Origin: Bathymodiolus brooksi
Lineage: Eukaryota > Mollusca > Bivalvia > Mytilida > Modiolidae
NCBI GenBank assembly: GCA_963680875.1
Contig: OY804588.1
Location: 95,722,233-95,786,232 of the forward strand
Direction: 5' to 3'
DNA length: 64,000 nt
The notes under the pieces were generated by a model. That model saw only the letters and a list, made by a program, of their open reading frames with translations, was not told the DNA's origin and ran no database searches. Position 1 is the first letter of the stretch. Each line of letters begins with the position of its first letter. The translations under genes were made by a program, and so were the position numbers. This document shows, piece after piece, positions 29,775-44,100 of the stretch.

Positions 29775-32700
29775 TTTCATATTGGACATCTAAAGACATT
29801 TCATATTGGACATCTAAAGACATTTCATATTGGACATCAAAAGACATTTCATATTGGACATCTAAAGACATTTCATATTGGACATCTAAAGACATTTCCT
29901 ATTGGACATCTAAATACATTTCATATTGGACATCTAAATACATTTCATATTGGACATCAAAAGACATTTCATATTAGACATCTAAAGACATTTCATATTG
30001 GACACCTAACGATATTTCATATTGGACATCTAAGGACATTTCATATTGGACATCTAAAGACATTTCATATTGGACATCTAAAGACATTTCATATTGGACA
30101 TGTAAAGACATTTCATATTGAACATCTAAAGACATTTCATATTGAACATCAAAATACATTTCATATTGGTCATCTAAAGACATTTCATATTGGACATCAA
30201 AAGAAATTGCATATTGGACATCTAAAGACATTTCATATTGGACATCTAAAGACATTTCCTATTGGACATCAAAAGACTTTTCATATTGAACATCAAAAGA
30301 CATTTCATATTGGACATCTAAATACATTTCATATTGGATATCTAAAGACATTTCATATTGGACATCTAAATACATTTCATATTGGACATCTAAATACATT
30401 TCATATTAGACATCTAAAGACATTTCATATTAGACATCTAAAGACATTTCATATTGGACATCTAAAGACATTTCATATTGGACATCTAAAGACATTTCAT
30501 ATTGGACATCTAAATACATTTTATATTGGACATCAAAAGACATTTCATATTGGACATCTAAAGACCTTTCATATTGGACATCTAAAGACATTTCATATTG
30601 GACATCTAAATACATTTCATATTGGACATCTAAAAACATTTCATATTGGACATCTAAAGACATTTCATATTGGACATCTAAATACATTTCCTATTGGACA
30701 TCTAAATACATTTCATATTGGACATCAAAAGAAATTTCATATTGGACATCTAAAGACATTTCATATTGGACATCTAAAGACATTTCATATTGGACATCTA
30801 AATACATTTCATATTGGACATCTATATACATTTCATATTGGACATCTAAAGACATTTCATATTGGATATCTAAAGACATTTCATATTGGACATCTAAATA
30901 CATTTCATATTGGACATCTAAATACATTTCATATTGGACATCAAAAGACATTTCATATTAGACATCTAAAGACATTTCATATTGGACACCTAACGATATT
31001 TCATATTGGACATCTAAGGACATTTCATATTGGACATCAAAAGACATTTCATATTGGACATCTAAAGACATTTCATATTGGACATGTAAAGACATTTCAT
31101 ATTGAACATCTAAAGACATTTCATATTGAACATCAAAATACATTTCATATTGGTCATCTAAAGACATTTCATATTGGACATCAAAAGAAATTTCATATTG
31201 GACATCTAAAGACATTTCATATTGGACATCTAAAGACATTTCCTATTGGACATCAAAAGACTTTTCATATTGAACATCAAAAGACATTTCATATTGGACA
31301 TCTAAATACATTTCATATTGGACATCTAAAGACATTTCATATTGGACATCTAAATACATTTCATATTGGACATCTAAATACATTTCATATTAGACATCAA
31401 AAGACATTTCATATTAGACATCTAAAGACATTTCATATTGGACATCTAAAGACATTTCATATTGGACATCTAAAGACATTTCATATTGGACATCTAAATA
31501 CATTTTATATTGGACATCTAAAGACATTTCATATTGGACATCTAAAGACCTTTCATATTGGACATCTAAAGACATTTCATATTGGACATCTAAATGCATT
31601 TCATATTGGACATCTAAAGACATTTCATATTGGACATCTAAATACATTTCATATTGGACATCTAAAAACATTTCATATTGGACATCTAAAGACATTTCAT
31701 ATTGGACATCTAAATACATTTCATATTGGACATCTAAATACATTTCATATTGTACATCTAAATACATTTCACATTGAACATCAAAAGACATTTCCTATTG
31801 GACATCTAAATACATTTCATATTGGACATCAAAAGAAATTTCATATTGGACATCTAAAGACATTTCATATTGGACATCTAAAGACATTTCATATTGGACA
31901 TCTAAATACATTTCATATTGGACATCTATATACATTTCATATTGGACATCTAAAGACATTTCATATTGGATATCTAAAGACATTTCATATTAGACATCTA
32001 AAGACATTTCATATTGGACATCTAAAGACATTTCATATTGGACATCTAAAGACATTTCAAATTGGACATCTAAAGACATTTCATATTGGACATCTAAATA
32101 CATTTCATATTGGACATCTAAAGACATTTCATATTGGACATCTAAAGACCTTTCATATTGGACATCTAAAGACATTTCATATTGGACATCTAAAGACATT
32201 TCATATTGGACATTTAAATACATTTCATATTGGATATCTAAATACATTTCATATTGGACATGTAAAGGCATTTCCTATTGGACATCTAAAGACATTTCAT
32301 ATTGGATATCTAAAGACATTTCATATTGGCCATCTAAAGACATTTCATATTGGACATCTAAAGACATTTCATATTAGACATCTAAAGACTTTCATATTGG
32401 ACATCTAAAGACATTTCATATTGGATATCAAAAGACATTTCATATTGGACATCTAAAGACATTTCATATTGGACATCTAAAAACATTTTATATTGGACGT
32501 CTAAAGACATTTCATATTGGACATCTAAAGACATTTCATATTGAACATCTAAAGACATTTCATATTGGACATCAAAAGACATTTCATATTGGACATCTAA
32601 AGACATTTCATATTGGACATCTAAAGACATTTCCTATTGGACATCTAAATACATTTCATATTGGACATCTAAATACATTTCATATTGGACATCAAAAGAC

Positions 32701-33949
32701 ATTTCATATTAGACATCTAAAGACATTTCATATTGGACACCTAACGATATTTCATATTGGACATCTAAGGACATTTCATATTGGACATCTAAAGACATTT
32801 CATATTGGACATCTAAAGACATTTCATATTGGACATGTAAAGACATTTCATATTGAACATCTAAAGACATTTCATATTGAACATCAAAATACATTTCATA
32901 TTGGTCATCTAAAGACATTTCATATTGGACATCAAAAGAAATTGCATATTGGACATCTAAAGACATTTCATATTGGACATCTAAAGACATTTCCTATTGG
33001 ACATCAAAAGACTTTTCATATTGAACATCAAAAGACATTTCATATTGGACATCTAAATACATTTCATATTGGATATCTAAAGACATTTCATATTGGACAT
33101 CTAAATACATTTCATATTGGACATCTAAATACATTTCATATTAGACATCTAAAGACATTTCATATTAGACATCTAAAGACATTTCATATTGGACATCTAA
33201 AGACATTTCATATTGGACATCTAAAGACATTTCATATTGGACATCTAAATACATTTTATATTGGACATCAAAAGACATTTCATATTGGACATCTAAAGAC
33301 CTTTCATATTGGACATCTAAAGACATTTCATATTGGACATCTAAATACATTTCATATTGGACATCTAAAAACATTTCATATTGGAAATCTAAAGACATTT
33401 CATATTGGACATCTAAATACATTTCATATTGGACATCTAAATACATTTCATATTGTACATCTAAATACATTTCACATTGAACATCAAAAGACATTTCCTA
33501 TTGGACATCTAAATACATTTCATATTGGACATCAAAAGAAATTTCATATTGGACATCTAAAGACATTTCATATTGGATATCTAAAGACATTTCATATTGG
33601 ACATCTAAATACATTTCATATTGGACATCTAAATACATTTCATATTGGACATCAAAAGACATTTCATATTAGACATCTAAAGACATTTCATATTGGACAC
33701 CTAACGATATTTCATATTGGACATCTAAGGACATTTCATATTGGACATCTAAAGACATTTCATATTGGACATCTAAAGACATTTCATATTGGACATGTAA
33801 AGACATTTCATATTGAACATCAAAAGACATTTCATATTGAACATCAAAATACATTTCATATTGGTCATCTAAAGACATTTCATATTGGACATCAAAAGAA
33901 ATTTCATATTGGACATCTAAAGACATTTCATATTGGACATCTAAAGACA
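29775..33949. repeat. 4,175-bp tandem duplication, copy 1
   Basis: Variant order and rare variants recur exactly 4,175 bases later (174 monomers minus one base, with one 23-bp monomer per copy). Diagnostic pairs are CACCTAACG 30,003/34,178, 30,987/35,162, 32,738/36,913 and 33,698/37,873; AAATGCATTT 31,592/35,767; GGAAATC 33,383/37,558; and the 23-bp monomer 32,389/36,564. I saw no difference between the copies at the points compared, though I did not compare every base. Confidence 0.85.
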
Positions 33950-36583
33950 TTTCATATTGGACATCTAAAGACATTTCATATTGGACATCTAAAGACATTT
34001 CATATTGGACATCAAAAGACATTTCATATTGGACATCTAAAGACATTTCATATTGGACATCTAAAGACATTTCCTATTGGACATCTAAATACATTTCATA
34101 TTGGACATCTAAATACATTTCATATTGGACATCAAAAGACATTTCATATTAGACATCTAAAGACATTTCATATTGGACACCTAACGATATTTCATATTGG
34201 ACATCTAAGGACATTTCATATTGGACATCTAAAGACATTTCATATTGGACATCTAAAGACATTTCATATTGGACATGTAAAGACATTTCATATTGAACAT
34301 CTAAAGACATTTCATATTGAACATCAAAATACATTTCATATTGGTCATCTAAAGACATTTCATATTGGACATCAAAAGAAATTGCATATTGGACATCTAA
34401 AGACATTTCATATTGGACATCTAAAGACATTTCCTATTGGACATCAAAAGACTTTTCATATTGAACATCAAAAGACATTTCATATTGGACATCTAAATAC
34501 ATTTCATATTGGATATCTAAAGACATTTCATATTGGACATCTAAATACATTTCATATTGGACATCTAAATACATTTCATATTAGACATCTAAAGACATTT
34601 CATATTAGACATCTAAAGACATTTCATATTGGACATCTAAAGACATTTCATATTGGACATCTAAAGACATTTCATATTGGACATCTAAATACATTTTATA
34701 TTGGACATCAAAAGACATTTCATATTGGACATCTAAAGACCTTTCATATTGGACATCTAAAGACATTTCATATTGGACATCTAAATACATTTCATATTGG
34801 ACATCTAAAAACATTTCATATTGGACATCTAAAGACATTTCATATTGGACATCTAAATACATTTCCTATTGGACATCTAAATACATTTCATATTGGACAT
34901 CAAAAGAAATTTCATATTGGACATCTAAAGACATTTCATATTGGACATCTAAAGACATTTCATATTGGACATCTAAATACATTTCATATTGGACATCTAT
35001 ATACATTTCATATTGGACATCTAAAGACATTTCATATTGGATATCTAAAGACATTTCATATTGGACATCTAAATACATTTCATATTGGACATCTAAATAC
35101 ATTTCATATTGGACATCAAAAGACATTTCATATTAGACATCTAAAGACATTTCATATTGGACACCTAACGATATTTCATATTGGACATCTAAGGACATTT
35201 CATATTGGACATCAAAAGACATTTCATATTGGACATCTAAAGACATTTCATATTGGACATGTAAAGACATTTCATATTGAACATCTAAAGACATTTCATA
35301 TTGAACATCAAAATACATTTCATATTGGTCATCTAAAGACATTTCATATTGGACATCAAAAGAAATTTCATATTGGACATCTAAAGACATTTCATATTGG
35401 ACATCTAAAGACATTTCCTATTGGACATCAAAAGACTTTTCATATTGAACATCAAAAGACATTTCATATTGGACATCTAAATACATTTCATATTGGACAT
35501 CTAAAGACATTTCATATTGGACATCTAAATACATTTCATATTGGACATCTAAATACATTTCATATTAGACATCAAAAGACATTTCATATTAGACATCTAA
35601 AGACATTTCATATTGGACATCTAAAGACATTTCATATTGGACATCTAAAGACATTTCATATTGGACATCTAAATACATTTTATATTGGACATCTAAAGAC
35701 ATTTCATATTGGACATCTAAAGACCTTTCATATTGGACATCTAAAGACATTTCATATTGGACATCTAAATGCATTTCATATTGGACATCTAAAGACATTT
35801 CATATTGGACATCTAAATACATTTCATATTGGACATCTAAAAACATTTCATATTGGACATCTAAAGACATTTCATATTGGACATCTAAATACATTTCATA
35901 TTGGACATCTAAATACATTTCATATTGTACATCTAAATACATTTCACATTGAACATCAAAAGACATTTCCTATTGGACATCTAAATACATTTCATATTGG
36001 ACATCAAAAGAAATTTCATATTGGACATCTAAAGACATTTCATATTGGACATCTAAAGACATTTCATATTGGACATCTAAATACATTTCATATTGGACAT
36101 CTATATACATTTCATATTGGACATCTAAAGACATTTCATATTGGATATCTAAAGACATTTCATATTAGACATCTAAAGACATTTCATATTGGACATCTAA
36201 AGACATTTCATATTGGACATCTAAAGACATTTCAAATTGGACATCTAAAGACATTTCATATTGGACATCTAAATACATTTCATATTGGACATCTAAAGAC
36301 ATTTCATATTGGACATCTAAAGACCTTTCATATTGGACATCTAAAGACATTTCATATTGGACATCTAAAGACATTTCATATTGGACATTTAAATACATTT
36401 CATATTGGATATCTAAATACATTTCATATTGGACATGTAAAGGCATTTCCTATTGGACATCTAAAGACATTTCATATTGGATATCTAAAGACATTTCATA
36501 TTGGCCATCTAAAGACATTTCATATTGGACATCTAAAGACATTTCATATTAGACATCTAAAGACTTTCATATTGGACATCTAA
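32942..36583 (+). other. Longest closed open frame, 1,213 codons of HIGHLKTF repeats; not considered a gene
   Basis: The frame reads CAT ATT GGA CAT CTA AAG ACA TTT (HIGHLKTF) about 150 times. It opens at TTG, not ATG, and closes 19 bases after the 23-bp monomer at 36,564, when the reading slips into the FILDI-stop frame. The same rule defines shorter frames at 20,586-23,315, 24,185-26,458, 30,207-32,408, 37,117-39,798 and 40,668-43,157; 44,027-45,358 instead closes at a TGA. There is no signal peptide, no non-repetitive domain and no ATG. Replacement changes are frequent (L to Q, K to N, G to R or E, H to Y or P). I infer a by-product of a 3n-length satellite monomer. Confidence 0.9.
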
Positions 36584-38124
36584 AGACATTTCATATTGGA
36601 TATCAAAAGACATTTCATATTGGACATCTAAAGACATTTCATATTGGACATCTAAAAACATTTTATATTGGACGTCTAAAGACATTTCATATTGGACATC
36701 TAAAGACATTTCATATTGAACATCTAAAGACATTTCATATTGGACATCAAAAGACATTTCATATTGGACATCTAAAGACATTTCATATTGGACATCTAAA
36801 GACATTTCCTATTGGACATCTAAATACATTTCATATTGGACATCTAAATACATTTCATATTGGACATCAAAAGACATTTCATATTAGACATCTAAAGACA
36901 TTTCATATTGGACACCTAACGATATTTCATATTGGACATCTAAGGACATTTCATATTGGACATCTAAAGACATTTCATATTGGACATCTAAAGACATTTC
37001 ATATTGGACATGTAAAGACATTTCATATTGAACATCTAAAGACATTTCATATTGAACATCAAAATACATTTCATATTGGTCATCTAAAGACATTTCATAT
37101 TGGACATCAAAAGAAATTGCATATTGGACATCTAAAGACATTTCATATTGGACATCTAAAGACATTTCCTATTGGACATCAAAAGACTTTTCATATTGAA
37201 CATCAAAAGACATTTCATATTGGACATCTAAATACATTTCATATTGGATATCTAAAGACATTTCATATTGGACATCTAAATACATTTCATATTGGACATC
37301 TAAATACATTTCATATTAGACATCTAAAGACATTTCATATTAGACATCTAAAGACATTTCATATTGGACATCTAAAGACATTTCATATTGGACATCTAAA
37401 GACATTTCATATTGGACATCTAAATACATTTTATATTGGACATCAAAAGACATTTCATATTGGACATCTAAAGACCTTTCATATTGGACATCTAAAGACA
37501 TTTCATATTGGACATCTAAATACATTTCATATTGGACATCTAAAAACATTTCATATTGGAAATCTAAAGACATTTCATATTGGACATCTAAATACATTTC
37601 ATATTGGACATCTAAATACATTTCATATTGTACATCTAAATACATTTCACATTGAACATCAAAAGACATTTCCTATTGGACATCTAAATACATTTCATAT
37701 TGGACATCAAAAGAAATTTCATATTGGACATCTAAAGACATTTCATATTGGATATCTAAAGACATTTCATATTGGACATCTAAATACATTTCATATTGGA
37801 CATCTAAATACATTTCATATTGGACATCAAAAGACATTTCATATTAGACATCTAAAGACATTTCATATTGGACACCTAACGATATTTCATATTGGACATC
37901 TAAGGACATTTCATATTGGACATCTAAAGACATTTCATATTGGACATCTAAAGACATTTCATATTGGACATGTAAAGACATTTCATATTGAACATCAAAA
38001 GACATTTCATATTGAACATCAAAATACATTTCATATTGGTCATCTAAAGACATTTCATATTGGACATCAAAAGAAATTTCATATTGGACATCTAAAGACA
38101 TTTCATATTGGACATCTAAAGACA
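33950..38124. repeat. 4,175-bp tandem duplication, copy 2
   Basis: Directly follows copy 1. The breakpoint is near 33,950: just before it, copy 1 runs into the GGACATCAAAAGAC block that also begins the unit near 29,775. Past about 38,125 the sequence switches to TTTCCTATTGGACATCAAAAGACTTTTC-type monomers, ending the similarity. Confidence 0.82.
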
Positions 38125-41100
38125 TTTCCTATTGGACATCAAAAGACTTTTCATATTGAACATCAAAAGACATTTCATATTGGACATCTAAATACATTTC
38201 ATATTGGACATCTAAAGACATTTCATATTGGACATCTAAATACATTTCATATTGGACATCTAAATACATTTCATATTAGACATCAAAAGACATTTCATAT
38301 TAGACATCTAAAGACATTTCATATTGGACATCTAAAGACATTTCATATTGGACATCTAAAGACATTTCATATTGGACATCTAAATACATTTTATATTGGA
38401 CATCAAAAGACATTTCATATTGGACATCTAAAGACCTTTCATATTGGACATCTAAAGACATTTCATATTGGACATCTAAATACATTTCATATTGGACATC
38501 TAAAAACATTTCATATTGGACATCTAAAGACATTTCATATTGGACATCTAAATACATTTCAATTTGGACATCTAAATACATTTCATATTGGACATCTAAA
38601 TACATTTCATATTGAACATCAAAAGACATTTCCTATTGGACATCAAAAGACTTTTCATATTGAACATCAAAAGACATTTCATATTGGACATCTAAATACA
38701 TTTCATATTGGACATCTAAAGACATTTCATATTGGACATCTAAATACATTTCATATTGGACATCTAAATACATTTCATATTAGACATCAAAAGACATTTC
38801 ATATTAGACATCTAAAGACATTTCATATTGGACATCTAAAGACATTTCATATTGGACATCTAAAGACATTTCATATTGGACATCTAAATACATTTTATAT
38901 TGGACATCTAAAGACATTTCATATTGGACATCTAAAGACCTTTCATATTGGACATCTAAAGACATTTCATATTGGACATCTAAATGCATTTCATATTGGA
39001 CATCTAAAGACATTTCATATTGGACATCTAAATACATTTCATATTGGACATCTAAAAACATTTCATATTGGACATCTAAAGACATTTCATATTGGACATC
39101 TAAATACATTTCATATTGGACATCTAAATACATTTCATATTGTACATCTAAATACATTTCACATTGAACATCAAAAGACATTTCCTATTGGACATCTAAA
39201 TACATTTCATATTGGACATCAAAAGAAATTTCATATTGGACATCTAAAGACATTTCATATTGGACATCTAAAGACATTTCATATTGGACATCTAAATACA
39301 TTTCATATTGGACATCTATATACATTTCATATTGGACATCTAAAGACATTTCATATTGGATATCTAAAGACATTTCATATTAGACATCTAAAGACATTTC
39401 ATATTGGACATCTAAAGACATTTCATATTGGACATCTAAAGACATTTCAAATTGGACATCTAAAGACATTTCATATTGGACATCTAAATACATTTCATAT
39501 TGGACATCTAAAGACATTTCATATTGGACATCTAAAGACCTTTCATATTGGACATCTAAAGACATTTCATATTGGACATCTAAAGACATTTCATATTGGA
39601 CATTTAAATACATTTCATATTGGATATCTAAATACATTTCATATTGGACATGTAAAGGCATTTCCTATTGGACATCTAAAGACATTTCATATTGGATATC
39701 TAAAGACATTTCATATTGGCCATCTAAAGACATTTCATATTGGACATCTAAAGACATTTCATATTAGACATCTAAAGACTTTCATATTGGACATCTAAAG
39801 ACATTTCATATTGGATATCAAAAGACATTTCATATTGGACATCTAAAGACATTTCATATTGGACATCTAAAAACATTTTATATTGGACGTCTAAAGACAT
39901 TTCATATTGGACATCTAAAGACATTTCATATTGAACATCTAAAGACATTTCATATTGGACATCTAAATACATTTCATATTGGTTATCTAAAGACATTTCA
40001 TATTGGAGATCTAAAGACATTTCATATTGGACATCTAAAGACATTTCATATTGGACATCTAAAGACATTTCATATTGGACATCTAAAGACATTTCATATT
40101 GGACATCAAAAGACATTTTATATTGGACATCTACAGACATTTCATATTGGACATCTAAAGACATTTCATATTGAACATCTAAATACATTTCATATTGGTC
40201 ATCTAAAAACATTTCATATTGGACATCTAAAGACATTTCATATTGGACATCTAAAGACATTTCATATTGGACATCTAAAGACATTTCATATTGGACATCA
40301 AAAGACATTTCATATTGGACATCTAAAGACATTTCATATTGGACATCTAAAGACATTTCCTATTGGACATCTAAATACATTTCATATTGGACATCTAAAT
40401 ACATTTCATATTGGACATCAAAAGACATTTCATATTAGACATCTAAAGACATTTCATATTGGACACCTAACGATATTTCATATTGGACATCTAAGGACAT
40501 TTCATATTGGACATCTAAAGACATTTCATATTGGACATCTAAAGACATTTCATATTGGACATGTAAAGACATTTCATATTGAACATCTAAAGACATTTCA
40601 TATTGAACATCAAAATACATTTCATATTGGTCATCTAAAGACATTTCATATTGGACATCAAAAGAAATTGCATATTGGACATCTAAAGACATTTCATATT
40701 GGACATCTAAAGACATTTCCTATTGGACATCAAAAGACTTTTCATATTGAACATCAAAAGACATTTCATATTGGACATCTAAATACATTTCATATTGGAT
40801 ATCTAAAGACATTTCATATTGGACATCTAAATACATTTCATATTGGACATCTAAATACATTTCATATTAGACATCTAAAGACATTTCATATTAGACATCT
40901 AAAGACATTTCATATTGGACATCTAAAGACATTTCATATTGGACATCTAAAGACATTTCATATTGGACATCTAAATACATTTTATATTGGACATCAAAAG
41001 ACATTTCATATTGGACATCTAAAGACCTTTCATATTGGACATCTAAAGACATTTCATATTGGACATCTAAATACATTTCATATTGGACATCTAAAAACAT

Positions 41101-44100
41101 TTCATATTGGAAATCTAAAGACATTTCATATTGGACATCTAAATACATTTCATATTGGACATCTAAATACATTTCATATTGTACATCTAAATACATTTCA
41201 CATTGAACATCAAAAGACATTTCCTATTGGACATCTAAATACATTTCATATTGGACATCTAAATACATTTCATATTGGACATCAAAAGACATTTCATATT
41301 AGACATCTAAAGACATTTCATATTGGACACCTAACGATATTTCATATTGGACATCTAAGGACATTTCATATTGGACATCTAAAGACATTTCATATTGGAC
41401 ATCTAAAGACATTTCATATTGGACATGTAAAGACATTTCATATTGAACATCAAAAGACATTTCATATTGAACATCAAAATACATTTCATATTGGTCATCT
41501 AAAGACATTTCATATTGGACATCAAAAGAAATTTCATATTGGACATCTAAAGACATTTCATATTGGACATCTAAAGACATTTCCTATTGGACATCAAAAG
41601 ACTTTTCATATTGAACATCAAAAGACATTTCATATTGGACATCTAAATACATTTCATATTGGACATCTAAAGACATTTCATATTGGACATCTAAATACAT
41701 TTCATATTGGACATCTAAATACATTTCATATTAGACATCAAAAGACATTTCATATTAGACATCTAAAGACATTTCATATTGGACATCTAAAGACATTTCA
41801 TATTGGACATCTAAAGACATTTCATATTGGACATCTAAATACATTTTATATTGGACATCAAAAGACATTTCATATTGGACATCTAAAGACCTTTCATATT
41901 GGACATCTAAAGACATTTCATATTGGACATCTAAATACATTTCAATTTGGACATCTAAATACATTTCATATTGGACATCTAAATACATTTCATATTGAAC
42001 ATCAAAAGACATTTCCTATTGGACATCTAAATACATTTCATATTGGACATCAAAAGACATTTCATATTGGACATCTAAAGACATTTCATATTGGACATCT
42101 AAAGACATTTCATTTTGGACATCAAAAGACATTTCATATTGGACATCAAAAGACATTTCATATTGGACATCAAAAGACTTTTCATATTGGACATCTAAAT
42201 ACATTTCATATTGGACAACTAAATACATTTCATATTGGACATCTAAAGACATTTCATATTAGACATCTAAAGACCTTTCATATTGGACATCTAAATACAT
42301 TTCATATTGGACATCTAAATACATTTCATATTAGACATCTAAAGACATTTCATATTAGACATCTAAATACATTTCATATTGGACATCTAAAGACATTTCA
42401 AATTGGACATCTAAAGACATTTCATATTGGACATCTAAATACATTTCATATTGGACATCTAAAGACATTTCATATTGGACATCTAAAGACCTTTCATATT
42501 GGACATCTAAAGACATTTCATATTGGACATCTAAAGACATTTCATATTGGACATCTAAAGACATTTCATATTGGATATCTAAAGACATTTCATATTGGCC
42601 ATCTAAAGACATTTCATATTGGACATCTAAAGACATTTCATATTAGACATCTAAAGACATTTCATATTGGACATCTAAAGACATTTCATATTGGATATCA
42701 AAAGACATTTCATATTGGACATCTAAAGACATTTCATATTGGACATCTAAATACATTTTATATTGGACGTCTAAAGACATTTCATATTGGACATCTAAAG
42801 ACATTTCATATTGAACATCTAAAGACATTTCATATTGGACATCTAAATACATTTCATATTGGACATCTAAATACATTTCATATTGGTTATCTAAAGACAT
42901 TTCATATTGGAGATCTAAAGACATTTCATATTGGATATCTAAAGACATTTCATATTAGACATCTAAAGACATTTCATATTGGACATCTAAAGACATTTCA
43001 TATTGGACATCTAAAGACATTTCATATTAGACATCAAAAGACATTTCATATTAGACATCTAAAGACATTTCATATTGGCCATCTAAAGACATTTCATATT
43101 GGACATCTAAAGACATTTCATATTAGACATCTAAAGACTTTCATATTGGACATCTAAAGACATTTCATATTGGATATCAAAAGACATTTCATATTGGACA
43201 TCTAAAGACATTTCATATTGGACATCTAAATACATTTTATATTGGACGTCTAAAGACATTTCATATTGGACATCTAAAGACATTTCATATTGAACATCTA
43301 AAGACATTTCATATTGGACATCTAAATACATTTCATATTGGTTATCTAAAGACATTTCATATTGGAGATCTAAAGACATTTCATATTGGACATCAAAAGA
43401 CATTTCATATTGAACATCTAAAGACATTTCATATTGGACATCTAAAGACATTTCATATTGGACATCAAAAGACATTTTATATTGGACATCTACAGACATT
43501 TCATATTGGACATCTAAAGACATTTCATATTGAACATCTAAATACATTTCATATTGGTCATCTAAAAACATTTCATATTGGACATCTAAAGACATTTCAT
43601 ATTGGACATCTAAAGACATTTCATATTGGACATCTAAAGACATTTCATATTGGACATCAAAAGACATTTCATATTGGACATCTAAAGACATTTCATATTG
43701 GACATCTAAAGACATTTCCTATTGGACATCTAAATACATTTCATATTGGACATCTAAATACATTTCATATTGGACATCAAAAGACATTTCATATTAGACA
43801 TCTAAAGACATTTCATATTGGACACCTAACGATATTTCATATTGGACATCTAAGGACATTTCATATTGGACATCTAAAGACATTTCATATTGGACATCTA
43901 AAGACATTTCATATTGGACATGTAAAGACATTTCATATTGAACATCTAAAGACATTTCATATTGAACATCAAAATACATTTCATATTGGTCATCTAAAGA
44001 CATTTCATATTGGACATCAAAAGAAATTGCATATTGGACATCTAAAGACATTTCATATTGGACATCTAAAGACATTTCCTATTGGACATCAAAAGACTTT

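Larger units (their letters stand above)
4823..43161. repeat. Thirteen 23-bp variant monomers (one base short)
   Basis: In thirteen places AAAGACATTTC is shortened to AAAGACTTTC. The C before the missing base is at 4,846, 9,165, 15,692, 16,843, 18,522, 19,697, 23,296, 26,439, 29,318, 32,389, 36,564, 39,779 and 43,138. Each sits after TTAGACATCTAAAGAC, so all descend from one deletion. Ten of them have CATGTAAAGGCATTTCC about 130 bases upstream; those at 23,296, 29,318 and 43,138 do not. Comparing monomer phase at the start and end of the window gives a net shift of 13 bases, which these events fully account for. Confidence 0.93.
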
